Of a DNA stretch of 64,000 bases, positions 21,487 to 36,400 are shown in pieces. This stretch comes from Papilionanthe hookeriana x Papilionanthe teres (Eukaryota; Streptophyta; Magnoliopsida; Asparagales; Orchidaceae), in contig CM040428.1 of assembly GCA_022702705.1 (NCBI GenBank), forward strand, positions 53,375,198 through 53,439,197, read 5' to 3'. The translations under genes and the position numbers were made by a program. Position 1 is the first letter of the stretch. Each line of letters begins with the position of its first letter. The notes under the pieces were generated by a model. It saw only the letters and a list, made by a program, of their open reading frames with translations, searched no databases and was not told where the DNA came from.

Positions 21487-24400
21487 CTGCATAAGAAATG
21501 GTCCTTCAAATTTATTGAAATTTCAAGTGCTATATATGTAAATATCCCGTTTATGCGGCAATAAAACACACGGCACTAAAAAATTTACTCCTTATTCAAA
21601 GAAATCTCACAGTAAAACACCAACCCATAATTTTCATTTTTATGAAATTCTCAAAGGTTTCATTGTGGATATAGCATAAATACATGGGTTTAGTAGTTTA
21701 GCAAAAAAAAAAGACCTGGGTGCTAGTTTTGTAAATAGATAATTTTTAAGTGCTGTATATGCAATTATCTCGGGGTTTATATTTACCGCACTAGCACCCT
21801 CTTTCAATCGTTATTAAAATTTTCGCTAAAGTATCAGAGATTTCAATAATTTCCCAATGATTTGATCGTGGCATGCATAGATGCATTGGCTTGATAGTTT
21901 AAGAAAATGACCGAGGTGCTAGTTTTGTAAATAGTAAAATCTCAAGAGCTATATATGTAAATATTGTCAAAATTTATATAGTTCTTACCGGATGGGAACG
22001 TGCCCAGTGCACATACTCTGTTTCTGGAAGATAGAAGGCCTGATTTGAAGGTAGAAGAAAAGTTAAATCTCAGTTGGTCAAGTATAAAGCATGTCAATAA
22101 AATAACTAAAATTAAAAAAAAAGAAAAAAAGAAAAAAAAAAGATAATAGTGTTTGTTTCTGACAATAAGTTGGCATTTTCGCAAGCTTTCCATGACATTA
22201 TTTTTTTCTCTTTTAAAAAGGAAATGACCGCAGGCTATTATACGAGCCTCCAACCATTCCTAATGTGCCCAACGATTTGAGTACCATCTCCTTAAGGCTA
22301 ACTGTGCTAGAGGGGATTCGAACTCCGACCTGAGGGGTCTTACACCGAGGATGCCATCCAACAGGCCGAGGAACGCGGTAAGACATTATTGTCATATAGA
22401 TTGCAATAAAAATGTTTATTTCGAGTCCATGAAGAAATGCGAAAAACAGACTTGGTCTTAGGTTGAGAATATTTTTGATTATTTCATTAATGATATTTTG
22501 AAAATTTTGTTTTGTATTATTTTGGTTACTCTGGATTTTTATTGATATGGAGATAGAGGGGGAATGGATCTTAGAAATTAGGGTTTTGATTCTCCACAAT
22601 CAATAATGAAATTTGCAATTATAGTAATAGAATAGAATATAGTCAGCAATTGAGTGAACCATATGTTGTTGTGCATTGATTTTCCCCCCTATATTTTCTA
22701 CTTCTTCGCTTGCATAGGTTTGCCCATTTCCCAACATCTTACAAGAATTGAGGTTAAATATCCAAATCTAACTACACGATCGTTAAAAAGAAAGATTTAC
22801 ATACATATCACTCAGTTCTTTTGTATTTACATATCTAACACCTAAACTTGCAATTTTTACATGCATGCAACCTTCCTTAAGCATGAAAAAGTATATTTCA
22901 CTTTTTAAAAGTTAACATAGTGGGTTTTTTTATGTGATCTGAAAGATTTAGGTGGTATAAATGTAATAATTAAAGTTAAGGTGTTAGATATGTAAATATA
23001 GAAGAACTGAGAGCTATATATGTAAATGCCCCTTTTAAAAAGCGGCAACGATTTGCTTACCTCGCATTTAATTTATGAAAAACATTAGAGGGTTCAAGGA
23101 GCCGAAGAAGTTTTTATGGAATGGATATGTGATTAAAAAGATAAACTTTGAACCTATATGTAAATACATAAACTTTTAAACCTGTACTTCCTTAGAACCA
23201 TTTTCCGGAACGGTTCGGCAAACATGCAAAATAAAATCAAGCATCATATAAATACCTTGATAAATGTTTCAACAACCTGCAACTTTTGCTTGACATTCAT
23301 CGAAACAAAGTGTTGGAGTCCGTTGATAAGTACCTGAATAAAAAATATATTGTTATATTGTGGAAAATTTCAAAATAGGATGAAAACAAAAGCTTTTTAA
23401 GCATAATGCAACCATGGGTCAATGCATGAGATATGACCTGAAGATCCAAAGACATCAACACTCGTCCTTCATCGCTACATCGCCTCACTCGCGACAGACC
23501 TTCGGTGAGCACTTCAGCTACATTCTCGAGTCCATACTCTAAGAGGAGATCCTGAACCTGGAGCATATGTTGTGAAATTGCATACTAAGACTTGTTTGGT
23601 AGAATTTAATTTAGTAACATGTTTTATGAGAAAAGTGTCAAAATAGTCACCCAAATATTTATATGAAGCCATATTAGTCCATGGTCTATAAAAATGCCAA
23701 ATTAGTCCTCAATAATGATTATTTTAGCCCCTTTAACAGAGCATGGGGACTAAATTGACACTTATTAAACTATGGGACTAAAATGGGCCCCTACAAAAGA
23801 GTCAAGGATCAATTTGACACTTTTGCTCCATGTTTTATATTCAAATGCAATATTTACTTTTTCAACTGTTTATTAACAGTACAACGTAGATTACACAAAT
23901 AATAAATCATTTGCATAGATATACTTGTAAATGTTACATTATTACTTGGAAATGAAAATGATGACATATTCCAAGTAGTTTGATAAGCGAAACATCATCT
24001 GAAAAAAGACTTAAAAAGTACATGCAGATATACAAAAATATCATCATATGGGTGCACGTTCTTCCACTCAATAGGAGAATGCATATTTTCATAAAGTTTA
24101 AATTTATACCTTGTACCTTTCAAAAGTAAAATCAATACCATCCATCCTCCATAAAATCAATTAAACAAGTGGAATGCACAATTTCACTTTCTTCAAAAAT
24201 TGTGTGATCATCCATGCACGGTTAAAATTTATAGGGGCATTACATGCATACCACGCAATTACAATGGTTATTATTTTTTTTTGAGAAGTTAAAAAAAATA
24301 AAATTTAAAGTTTTATAACTATAATTTACTTCCTATCTTTATACCGCCAAGATATTTCATATCAAATTTAAGGTGGCATGAATGGTAAAATTGAAGTTTA

Positions 24401-27400
24401 GATTTTAGATATGTAAATAAGTAGGCATTGATGGTATGTAAGTAAATCTTCCAAATTTATATGAATTTATATGGTAACACAAAATCTCAAGGCAAACTCT
24501 AGAAAGAGTGCTTCAACTAATATTGTAGTATTTGGTGCATTAGGTAATACTCTTCAAAAAAATAGAAACTTCAGACATTTACTAACAACTGTATAAGAAA
24601 GTTGTAAAAAGTAAACTGTTCTATTCAATTGATGTAAGAATTTCACAACGTTCAGATCATCAGAAGTTTGCATTTACCTCCTTAGCAATTCCACCATTTA
24701 CAAGCCTGGTTTTGTAATGTTTAAACTCTCCCAGTAATAAATCAACATATCTGAAAATAAAAATCATATTGAACAATGTCTTTTAGAACTTGGAAGCAGG
24801 AATCTATAATGACATTAATTAGTGTTAACTGTTAAATGACAGTTGACAAAACTAAAAGAAGCAAATGCAAGATAAAACAAATTATATAAGATATACCAAA
24901 AAGATTTGTTTGTGAAAGACTCAGATCAAATAATATAAGAAACATTTACATACATACCACACAATTCTTATGTATTTACATATCAAACACCCTAAACATT
25001 CATATTTACATGCACAAAACTCTAATCTTTAACATCACCTTTCTAAAAGTGAAATACAACTTTTCATGCATAATTTTATGATACCAAAGTATATGTAAAT
25101 ACATAAGAATTGTGTGGCATGTATGTAAATTTCCCATAATATAAAACAGAACGAAAAAAATGAGAGCAAAAGTTACCATAGAAAAGATGCACTCTCAAGC
25201 TTTCAATTAAAAAGACATAAAAATGAGCATATTGAAAAAAAAAAAGAAAAACTTACATACCTAGCACACAATTCTTATGTATTTATATATATCATATCCA
25301 AAATTTTCATATTTACATACATAGCAATTTTGTGCTTTAGATCTATGCATGAAAAGGTGTATTCACTTTTAAAAAGTGGTTCGTTTTTAAATATTTAGTG
25401 CTATACGTGTAAATATGAAAGTTTAGGTGTGAGATATGTACACGCATAAGAATTGTGTGCTAGGTATGTAAATGCCCCTTTGAATAAATGCTGGCATATT
25501 CATATAAGTATAACACCAAGCTAGCTGTTTTCGTTGCTGGATTGCCATTGCTAAATGTAAAATAAGTGTCCAAGAGCTTACAATGAAAAACAAGTAAAGA
25601 GAAATCCTCAAAGTGCAACAAAGACTAGCCATCATTGAGAGAAGACATCTCAGAGAGGCCGCCCATAACCACAATATTGAATCAGATCAAGATGAGAAAA
25701 TAAATCTCTTGCACTAAAAGTTTCTAGTGATGAAGAACAAATACTCAATGATTCAACATAGAATATCAAAGAAGAATTTATAATTTTGGAGTGAAGATTG
25801 GCTTGTCAAATTTTGACAATTGCAAGGATCTAGACAAGTTCATTGAATGACTCCAAAAAGCGAAATTGGTCTTCGAGTACGAGAATATTTTAACTGATAG
25901 AAGGCTGAAGCAAGCTGCTTTTAAGTAAAAGAATAGTTTGCTGCTATGATGAAAAAAATTTATGTTCCTACGCAGCATGAGGGAATCAACAAAAACAATA
26001 CATGATCCAACATGAAAAAAGAGATCCAACACAAACACCTCATCATTACCAACACGATATGTTCAGTAAACTCCATAACCTATGCCAGAGACATTCTTCT
26101 ATAGAGGAGTATACAACTGAATATGATCAACATGTGAAATGTGAGTTGCTCAAACAGGAGGGATAAACTGATGCGGGGGCTGGGCAAGACTCTGAACCAT
26201 TTTGGTCCAGATTGAGGGAGGGCCAGTCGGCCCTTCTAGGCCTAGGGTTGCAACCAAATTGGAGTGGGACCCATTTCTAATAGTAGTAGTTCTATTTAAG
26301 TATTTCTTTGATGTTTAGAGTTTATTTTTTGATTAATTTGAGTTTATAAAACGGCTGAATCCTCTTTTCCCTTTCTAAGGCAATATACAAGAGATCCGAG
26401 TGATGCTCTGACTAAATCTCGCTTTCAAAATGGTGTGTACGTGCTTCTACCCTTCACCCACACTCTCTTGCATCAATTCTCTTCACCCTCGCTAATTTCC
26501 AACTTGTTGCCAACTTGCCGAATCCCTTTGCCGACTGCAAAACAGCCCCTCGACACGACCACCCAAGATCCAACCCTAGTTCTAGTGTTGTGTTGTTGTT
26601 TGGTCGCACTTCTAAATTTCCTTATTATTTGTTGTAATATCAGACTTTGAATTAAGTAATAATATTTATTTTCCATTGCGTGTTTATTAAATTCCAGTGT
26701 CATTCGCATCAAAACAAACTCAACCATAATTCCTTCTAAGAGTGACCTGAACTCACCAAACCATAGCAAAATCTTGACCTAATCCTAATCCCCCTTGCTA
26801 CGTTTTCAAAATCAGCAATCCTCATTTTTTACGCACCCTAAATCAATCCCGTACACCCTCTCTCACCTCCCAAACCTAAACCCCATCAACGCTATCGAGG
26901 AAACAAAGTGCTTGAAGCCGATCATAAACTTATCATGAAAGAGATGCCGCGAGAAATATGCCGATTTCAGCAAATGCTTGTTGAAATTGAGGAAGGGACC
27001 GATGGAGAGATTATCGTTGATTGTGATATTGAAATTTGAAGAGGAGAAAGGGAGAAAATCTGAATCCCTTCCATAGGAATGATTTAGTGAAGCGAAGGAT
27101 AGGCCACGGCGTTTTGGGATTTAGTTTCAAATGAGTAGAGGGACGGAGAGACGTCTAGATGATATGGAGACATGGGGGGTGAAGGTAAACTTGTCGGATT
27201 TCAAAAGGATGAATTCAGATGACTTCATTGAGTGGTTGTAGACTATTGAGAGGACTTTTGATTATAAAGAAGTCTTAACTGAAAGACGGTTGAAGCTTGC
27301 TTCCATAAAGCTAAAGAAGAGTGACTCTTTGTGGTGAGAGAATCCAAAGAGAGTGGGACATAGAGAAGGTAAGAAAAAAATCAATACTTGAGAGAAGATG

Positions 27401-30400
27401 AAGAAGATACTGAGAAAGTATTTGCCCCCACACTACTGCCAGGACATGTTTTTAAGGCTACATCACTTACATCAGGTGAATTTGTTAGTAGAAAAGTTCT
27501 CAATGGAGTTTGAATAGCTCATGCTGAAATTTGAGCCGAGGGAATCATAGCCAGGTATTATGGAGGTTTGAAGTCAGCCATCAACGATGTTGTTAAATTG
27601 CAGTCTTACTGGTCATTGAGTGATGTTTACATATTGGCCCTAAAGGTGTCGAAAGAACAGAAGCAGATCAGGATCCCACCTTCATTCTGATACTCACCCA
27701 AAGCAAGATGATCCAGTAGTACACCCGAGGAAGATGTGAAAACTGTCCATAAAAATGACAAGAGTTGATCAGGGTGGAAAGAAGTCCCAGAGAAGTAGTA
27801 CACCCAACACAGTTCCTGCAAAGAAGTGTTTAAAATATCTTGGATCTGGACACATCGCCTCGACTTGACCTACTATTAGAGTTATTTCTTTAACTGAGCA
27901 GGGAGCAGTAGAAGTGGACTATGACACAAAAGAAAATAAGAATATCATTGAAGAGTATCAGCTTCTAGCAGATGAGGAGAGATGCTAGCGATTCAATGTG
28001 TTCTTTCGATTGAGCTCACGAGAAAGTAACAAAGATTCCACCATAACATTCTTCTTACCTATTGCACTGCGAAAAGAAAATGTGTGCAATTTTATCATAG
28101 ACATAGACATTTTTTAGAATAAAGTGTCTACCCAAATAATCGACAAAAATTTAGCCGCACGAAAGCACAACCAATCTTATTTCCTATCTTAGTTGAAGAA
28201 AAGAATAATATCACAATTACAAGAGATGAACCATGAAGCTTTCCATTGGAGGCAAATTCCCAAAACAAGAACATTGTAACGTGGTACTTATGGATACTTG
28301 TCACATCCTATTAGCCCGTCTTTAATAGTACAAATCATGATGGCTGCAAGAATACATTCTTTCACCAAAGAAAGTAAACATATACTACTCTTGCCTTGGA
28401 AGGAGTCTAAGGTAATGGAATTTCATGCCGAGCTTGAGAATTATGAAGTTTTCCAATGGAGACAAATTGTCAGAGTAAGTAATGGTGTGATATGATACTG
28501 ATGGATACTTGTCACATCCTATTAGCCCGTCTTTGGCAGTACGATTGTTGTACACAACATAAGGGCTACAAGAATACATATTCTTTTACCAAAGAAACGA
28601 ACATATTGTACTCTTGCCTTAGAAGAAGTCCGGGGTTAAATGGGCATTCATACCGAGATTGAGAAAGTGGTGCCACGAACTATATTTATGTAGACCTTGG
28701 GAGAAGCAACATCAGGACTAGAATTGATTGTCTTAGAACGTAATGAGTTTGAGGAACCATTACCAACAACAGGGCTCTCCTACTAGGAGCCATATAACAG
28801 TGTCAATGACAGAGTCCATTTCTAGCTCTCATAAAAAAAATACACCCAATAAGCATGGAAAAGTGACAATTTATTATGGTAATGGAGCTTTAAAACTATG
28901 ATAGCGTTGAATGTGGAGAGACAAACTCAATCCAAGAGAAAACAACGATAGGAAGTCTTGGTTTGATAACGTTGGTATAGAGCTTTGACAAATCTAGGGC
29001 AATGGCCTTTAAATTGCAGGATGGATTCATTAATGTGGGTAAATAAGGAAGGAATGGAGGTGATGTATTCTTGACTAAGGTTAAAAATAATTTCTAAGCC
29101 CAAGTTAGAGAGTAAAAAAGTTGTCACCCAAGCCTACCAAAATCCTCCACATGTCACTAACTACTCTCTTAATAATCAGAAAGGATATTTAGCGAATATA
29201 ACAATTATGTCACTTAAAATGCATCATAGAAACATATATTGGCATTGTTTTTTGTTGTCTGAAATAAAGGTCTGCAAACAAAATTCCAGTCCTTATTATG
29301 CAACAATGTGGCCATGCCAGTATTTAATCAAAATTTTAGGCATACAAGTGCTTCTCAAGTTATAATAATCCAATCTGCATTGAAAAGTATGATAGCTTTG
29401 CTATCATATAAAATCCAAGAGAACATCAATGTTAGATAAAATTCAGAATATAAAACAGATCAACAAAAACATCTCATAAAGTTCATTAGACTTGTACCCA
29501 TTATGCTCTAGTCCAAGCTCTTTAACCTCCCACTTAGCATTGGCTATTTTATCTGTATACCTGAAATAAAAAATAGTAAATCAAAACTTAGGTTAACAAA
29601 GAAAGGAATGTGGGTAATCAAATCGGCAGAATTTGCATGCTAGCACAAGGCAGTATCAAGACTGATTACTTCTACAGAAAAATTTAGAATAATTGTTTGC
29701 ATCTTGGACCATCACATCAATCAAGCAACCAAACCTACATGTTAAGCTCCCTCCCTTCCCTCCTTATGTTCTTATACATTTTTTTCTATATAACACTAAG
29801 GCGTGTTTGGGATCAATTTTGTTTTTCTTTTGTGTTTGTTTTTCCTTTTTAAAGACATGTTTGTTTATTGTATTGTTTATATATTTTATTTTTTGGTTCT
29901 ATAAACAGATTAACATGTTTTTGTTGGATGTTTTGAGGGTTTTTAAAAGCAAATATTAATCAAATAGTCGAACATTTTTTGTTTCAAATCAAAACATAAA
30001 CAAAACAAAATTTAAATAAAAAATAGAATAAAGAATATAAATAATCCCAAAGGCCCCTAAGAACTTGGCAGAAACAAAGAATGAACACAATCTAAACAAA
30101 AAATAACATTCAGAAAATAAATATGAACAGTTCTATTTTCAGCTCTTGCCAGAACAGAATTCAACCACAGCTCTCATTCCACGTGTTCATAACTGATTAC
30201 ACAAACTAAACCAAATAACAGCTTATACAATTTAGCATAGAGAACCTACTAGGCCAGATCACGCACCATAAAAAAGATTCTTCTTTGTCTAGATAGAATG
30301 TGAAGAATATTCCTAGAGCAACGCAAATTCTTATGGGGAATTTACATACATAGCACCCAATTCTTATGTATTTACATACTTCACACCTAAACTTTGCTTT

Positions 30401-33400
30401 CTACATTTATACCACCCAAACCGTTTAAATTACATAAAAAGTACCATTATTAAAACTTTAAAAAAGTGAAATACATATTTCATGCATAGATAATGTGGCA
30501 TAAATGTAAAAATAGAAGTATTGTGTTAGATACGTAATTATAGAGGGGTATGTATGTAAATCTTCCAATTCTTATTTAGTAACAATGCTCTTCATACGCT
30601 CATGTCAGCCAAGAACTTGCTACTTAAACAAAAAGGTGCAGAATATGCAAGGTGAAATCAGAGGACAAAAGTACAAAAATGCCCAAAAAGGGATAAGATT
30701 AAATTGTAATTTTATGAAAAAACAATATTTTAATCACAAGATCTTGAAGGATTATGAGAGATATAACCGGATAAAAGGATAATACAAGTTGAAAATCAGA
30801 GGGCCAAGTTACCCAAAGATAACGGATAAAATAAACTTTTTTATAAAAATACAACAAAAATATTTAAATAAATATATCACAGAATATTCATGAAGAGTCA
30901 CAAGAGAGGTGCATAACCGGAATCAACGTTAGCAATCAACCAAAATCATTCAAATGAAAAGAAAATGAGAGAGGCAACAAGCAGAATGTTGAAGTCAGTG
31001 ACATTTTTTTTTTCACAAAATATCTTGAAGGTCTAAATAGAGTCATACAACTGGATTTAAGAATAGCTCACGTTGAAAATCAGAAGAAACACTACAGAAA
31101 AGCGCAAAGCGGAGAAGATCAAATTGTAACTTTTACCGCAAATATACCAGAGATTTTTTTATCACAGTTGCATAGAAATTGACTGAAATTATTCAAAGGG
31201 ACAAAAATAAGGGATGGATATATTAAGCAGCAACTTTAAAAACCTGGGAACCATATAACTATAGGACCAATCAGCAAAATTCCCTGCAAGTAATTGCAGA
31301 TTCATCATATAAAAAGTAAAAAGTGCCAAAATAGTCCTAGATTATTTACATGGGTCATTTTAGTTCCAGTTTATAGAACTGTTAATTAATTCCTAGACTA
31401 TTTTAATGGGGGCTAAAATGGTCCTTATTAGGGACTATTTCAACTCATATTAAAGGAGTATGGGGTCTAAATTGATACTTTTTATAAACTATATGACTAA
31501 AATGACACCTCGCAAAGTTAATAGATGTGAAGAAAATTAATAGATGTGAAGAAAATGACACTTTCAATAGACAATTTTGACATTTTTCTAAAAAATTAAT
31601 AGATGTGAAGAAAGAAAGCACTTTCTCATACAAATCAGGGCATTTCAGCCAGTATCAATGCAGAAGACTAGTGCTCTTTAAAATGCAGGGGAACCGCTCC
31701 CTCAGATGCATTTTCTATTACATATATGACAATTTTGACACAATATGAAAAGGGGAGTAATATCCAAATCGACTGCCACCTTGGAGAACGGAATTTGAAG
31801 GCACAAGGAAAACATTGATACTGAAAATGGTCACAAGCCCTCATTCTTTTTCTCCCCTAGGTATGGGCCATGCTAATTAAAACCTGGCACAGCAAGAGAG
31901 AAAAAATTGGAAGAATTACATGCATACCATTTAATTCCTATGTATTTACATATCTAAAATCTAAACTACAATTTTTACATACAAGCCACCTTACCTAGGT
32001 GTATTTCATTTTTAAAAGTCAAAATGGTAGTATTTTTTATGCGATTGGAAAGATTTAGTTGTATGAATGTAAAAGTAAAATTTAGGTGTTGGAGCTCTAA
32101 ATGCATGGGAATTACGTGGCCCGCATATAAATGCCGCCCCAAAAGATAGTTTTGATAGTGCAGGTGCTTTTATGTGATAAAACAGCGGAAAAAACTGAGT
32201 TCAGCTGAGAACACAGGATGAGTTGTCGTTTCTACAAACCAGTGAAAATTTGCAGTAAAACACAAGCCAGGGTATCTAAATCCATAAGCAGAAAGAAGGG
32301 ATAATTACTACAAAAAAAGAAAATAGAAAGGTAAGCAATTAGAAAGCATATGTGCAGTCCTTTGTACCACAAGTTATACAACTTTACCCATTGATATGAA
32401 GAAGCATCCTCGCAGTTGTCTTATGAATGTGTTCGATTAGATCAGGAACTGAATCTACCTGAGAAAAAAAAAGAAATTAGAGGCACTTAGATACAAACCA
32501 CCAAATTCCTATGTTACATATCTAATGCCCGAACTTAGATTTTTTACATTTATACCATCTAAATCTTACATATCACATCAAAATACTACCGTTTTAACTT
32601 TTAAAAAGTGATATACATCTTTTCATGTATAGGTATGCAAAAATTGAAGTTGACATGTTAGATATGCAAATAAATAGTAATCGAGTGGTAGGTTTGTAAA
32701 TCTTCCAAGAAATTAATTTCATGTTTCAACTAAAGCGCATTACATCAATTCTATAAATTGCATTTTGTGTTGCAAAAATGTCGGCGAACCCAAAGACAAT
32801 CATACCAGATTCCCAAAAAAATCCTCAACCAGAGCGGCGTTCTGCTGAAACAACCTCGACTGAAGATGAGCTTTGGATTTATGCAAGATCTGAGCAACGT
32901 AAGATAATGTCTCAGCGGCAACACATCTTTCCTGTGGCAGAGAAAATCAGTGATCTTCATACACAGAACCAAACCAAAATATACTTTACATGATAAGATC
33001 AACGGGCATTTACATACATACCACAAAATTCTTATGCAAATATCTAATACCTAAACATTCATATTTACATGCATGCCAGTCAAACAAATATACAACCATC
33101 ATTACCTTTAAAAGTAAAAAACATTCTTTCATGCAAGGTTTATGTCATCAAGATGTTATCAGTGTAAATATCAAGCTTTAGTTGTTAGATATGAAAATAC
33201 AAAAGAATTGTGGTAAGTATGTATATTCCCTAAAATTAAGCTCCTAGATAAAATACACATTTTTACTGTGGAATAGGAAATCAAAATAATCTTAATACGC
33301 ACTATCAAAACATGGATTCTTGGAACATGAGAGGAACAAAAATGTAGGATTGATGCAGCAACAACAACAACTTAAATTTTTTTTCTCGATTGCATCCTAT

Positions 33401-36400
33401 TGAATGTCATATTTTCATTTAATTCTAATAGATTAAAATCATTATTATAATATGCCCAAGTACTTTTAGATCTTCCTACGTCTTTCTTAGCATAAGTTTA
33501 ATATAAAACATCTACTCTCCTAACTGGATCATCAGATAGTCGACGTTTAATGTGACCAAAGCATCTAACACGACTCTCTAATCCTATCTGTTGCTGGAGT
33601 ACACCAACCATATCACGGATATAATCATTTCACATTTTGTCTCTAAGTGTCAAGCCACTCATCCACCTAAGCATTCTCATCTCAGCAACACTCAACTTTA
33701 TTTTATGCTTCTCTTTTAAAGGCCAACAGTATGTGTCATACAGCCTTGATCATACAGCCTTGCAGGTCTCACCCTAAAACATTCCAAAGATTAATGTGAC
33801 CAAAGCATCTAACACGACTCTCTAATCCTATCTGTCGCTGGAGTACACCAACCATATCACAGATATATTCATTTCACATTTTGTCTCTAAGTGTCAAGCC
33901 ACTCATCCACCTAAGCATTCTCATCTCAGCAACACTCAACTTTATTTTATGCTTCTCTTTTAAAGGCCAACAGTATGTGTCATACAGCCTTGCAGGTCTC
34001 ACCCTAAAACATTCCAAAGATATAAAAGGAAAATTGAAACATAACTGACTGAAAGGAGCTTCCTTTAATGCCAAGACCTGTTGCTGTATTTACCGCATAT
34101 TGCCACATCTCTCTCTCTCTCTTCCTCTCTCTCCTCTCCCAAACCCATCCCCCTTCTTGCCATCTCTGCTCTCCACAAATAAAAAAAAAAAAAAAAAAAA
34201 AGTCAAAGCAAAATAGAAAATAGGAAAGAGATGATATGGGAGTAAAAAACATGCCTTCTCCTCCCAAATACGATTAAAAATTACTTTAAATATTTTTTTA
34301 TAAGCAAAATACTTGCATGATATTAGCAACCACCATTTGATTAAGGTTATCAAGAGAATGATAATTTTATCTGAAAAGATGACTCTGTTAAGGGATACAA
34401 CAACAACAACAACAAGCCTTTATCCCCACTAAGTGGAGTCTGCTTCATGAATCTTTTTTCTCCATTGTGCCCTAGTGAGTGTCACATTTTCATTTAATTA
34501 TAACAGCATAAGATCTTTTTTATACATTATGCACAGATTCTTTTAGGTCTACCTCAGCCCTCATAACATGTTCATCAGTGGTCCGCGTTTGAAATGAAGT
34601 ATTATCACGACACAGCCCGAGAGTTTGGAATACCAAAGCAGTAAGAACGGTCAGATGGAGCAATTCTTATCTAAACATTTTAATTATTCAAACATTTTTT
34701 TTTACATACATAGAAACCATCCAAAACTTAAAAGGTAAGCATAAACATTGGATGCTGGATATTAATTTCGGCAGTTAAAAATTTAATAATTGTCAATTAA
34801 TATCACTAAATAATCAAATAACGTACTATCCTAATGGCAATCAATGTTAATCAAATATAATTTTTATTATAGGTACATCACAGAAAAGAGCTTAAAAATA
34901 TTTTAATTTTATTTAATATTTTCTTTTAAAATGTAAAATTTATATTTCTCATATGCTTAAACTGTTTAAGACTTGTTTAACAAAAGAAAGAAACATATGA
35001 CATATTTTCATTCATGTACATAACTCCATTTGCATGTTAAATGTTGGAGTTACCCCAGAATGGTAATAGCAAGGAAAATAACATACTGGTGCATGTAAAA
35101 TATATATATTTATATATATTGGCTATCTTTTTGGTGGATTCTAAAAAACAGTATAGAAGGTGTACTTTTAGTACAAATAGATGGCGACTCACTTTGATGG
35201 ATGTTGTATATGAAATAAATAAAAATAACAAAAAAATTGATTATTTATTATCTCTTTTACTGTTTTATCGTTGATTGTTCATAAAACATGAATATGCACT
35301 GTTTTATTACACATAAACATGTCTTAAACGTGAATTATTGTAATGTAGAAACATTTTACCTCGTTTAACCCACACTTTAGTTAAATATTTTCAGGAAAAC
35401 TCAGAATAAATGGACATTAGAAATTATATCCACAAATGACGGGGAACACTAGAAGAGATAAAAGTTATTTTGTTTTTATAATGATTGTAAAAGTTGAATT
35501 CTGAACAAATTTTTATAAAGGAATTGGGTTTAACGTTACCTATTATTCCCAAACCCCAACTAAAAAAAAGCATTCCACTTAGTGTAGGAAAAGAAATAAA
35601 GGGAAATTGACATACATAGAACACAATTCTTATGTATTTACATATCTCACACATAAACTTTCATATTTGCATGCATGGTACTTTGGTGCTTTAAACCTAT
35701 GCATGAAAAAGTGTATTCAACTTTTCAACAGTGCTAATAGTGCTCTTTTTGAAACTCTTTAAGAGAATTGAGTGCTATGAATGTAAATATGACAGTTTAG
35801 CTGTGAGATATGTAAATACATAAGAATTGTGTGCTATGTATGTAAATGCCCCAAAAATAAAATAGAAATTGATACCTTAAGCCCAAATGCAGTCCCAGGC
35901 ACAGTTCCAGAAGGAATGGTTGGCATTACATCAGCATGTGCTAGCATTGTGCTGATTGATTTAGGCGATGATGAAAATTGTTGATTTTGAGGTCTAATAC
36001 CCTGGTCGCATTCTTGAACAATTTTTGACAGGGCAGATTTAAGTCGAGCTGGAGAAAACAAAGAAAAAGGAAGCACCAATTAGAAGATCAAGGAATATAG
36101 AAATAAAACTTGATCACTTACCACTTTGATTAGCATCCCGCTGGCCAAATACCTCAAAAATAAAATGATAAAATACACCAAAAAGCTGGCTGATGCCCTG
36201 CAACAAGATATTGAATGTGAACAAGACAGCAAGTGTCTTAGAATGCGAATATAATGATAATGGAAGATTTAACATACATACCACTCAATTCCTAAGTATT
36301 CACATATCTAGAACCTAAACTTTAATTTTTACATATATGGCCACCTTACCTATGCATGAAAAGGTATATTTCACATTTTAGAAGATAAAATAGTGATATT

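Noticed and set aside
22314..22380. Possible tRNA gene (GTTCGAATCC B box)
   Set aside because: No cloverleaf can be formed. The 9-bp TSD and A-rich tail show a SINE.
26435..26769. Open frames in the 26.4-26.8 kb region
   Set aside because: They lie within a gypsy LTR and its boundary and have no gag or host similarity.
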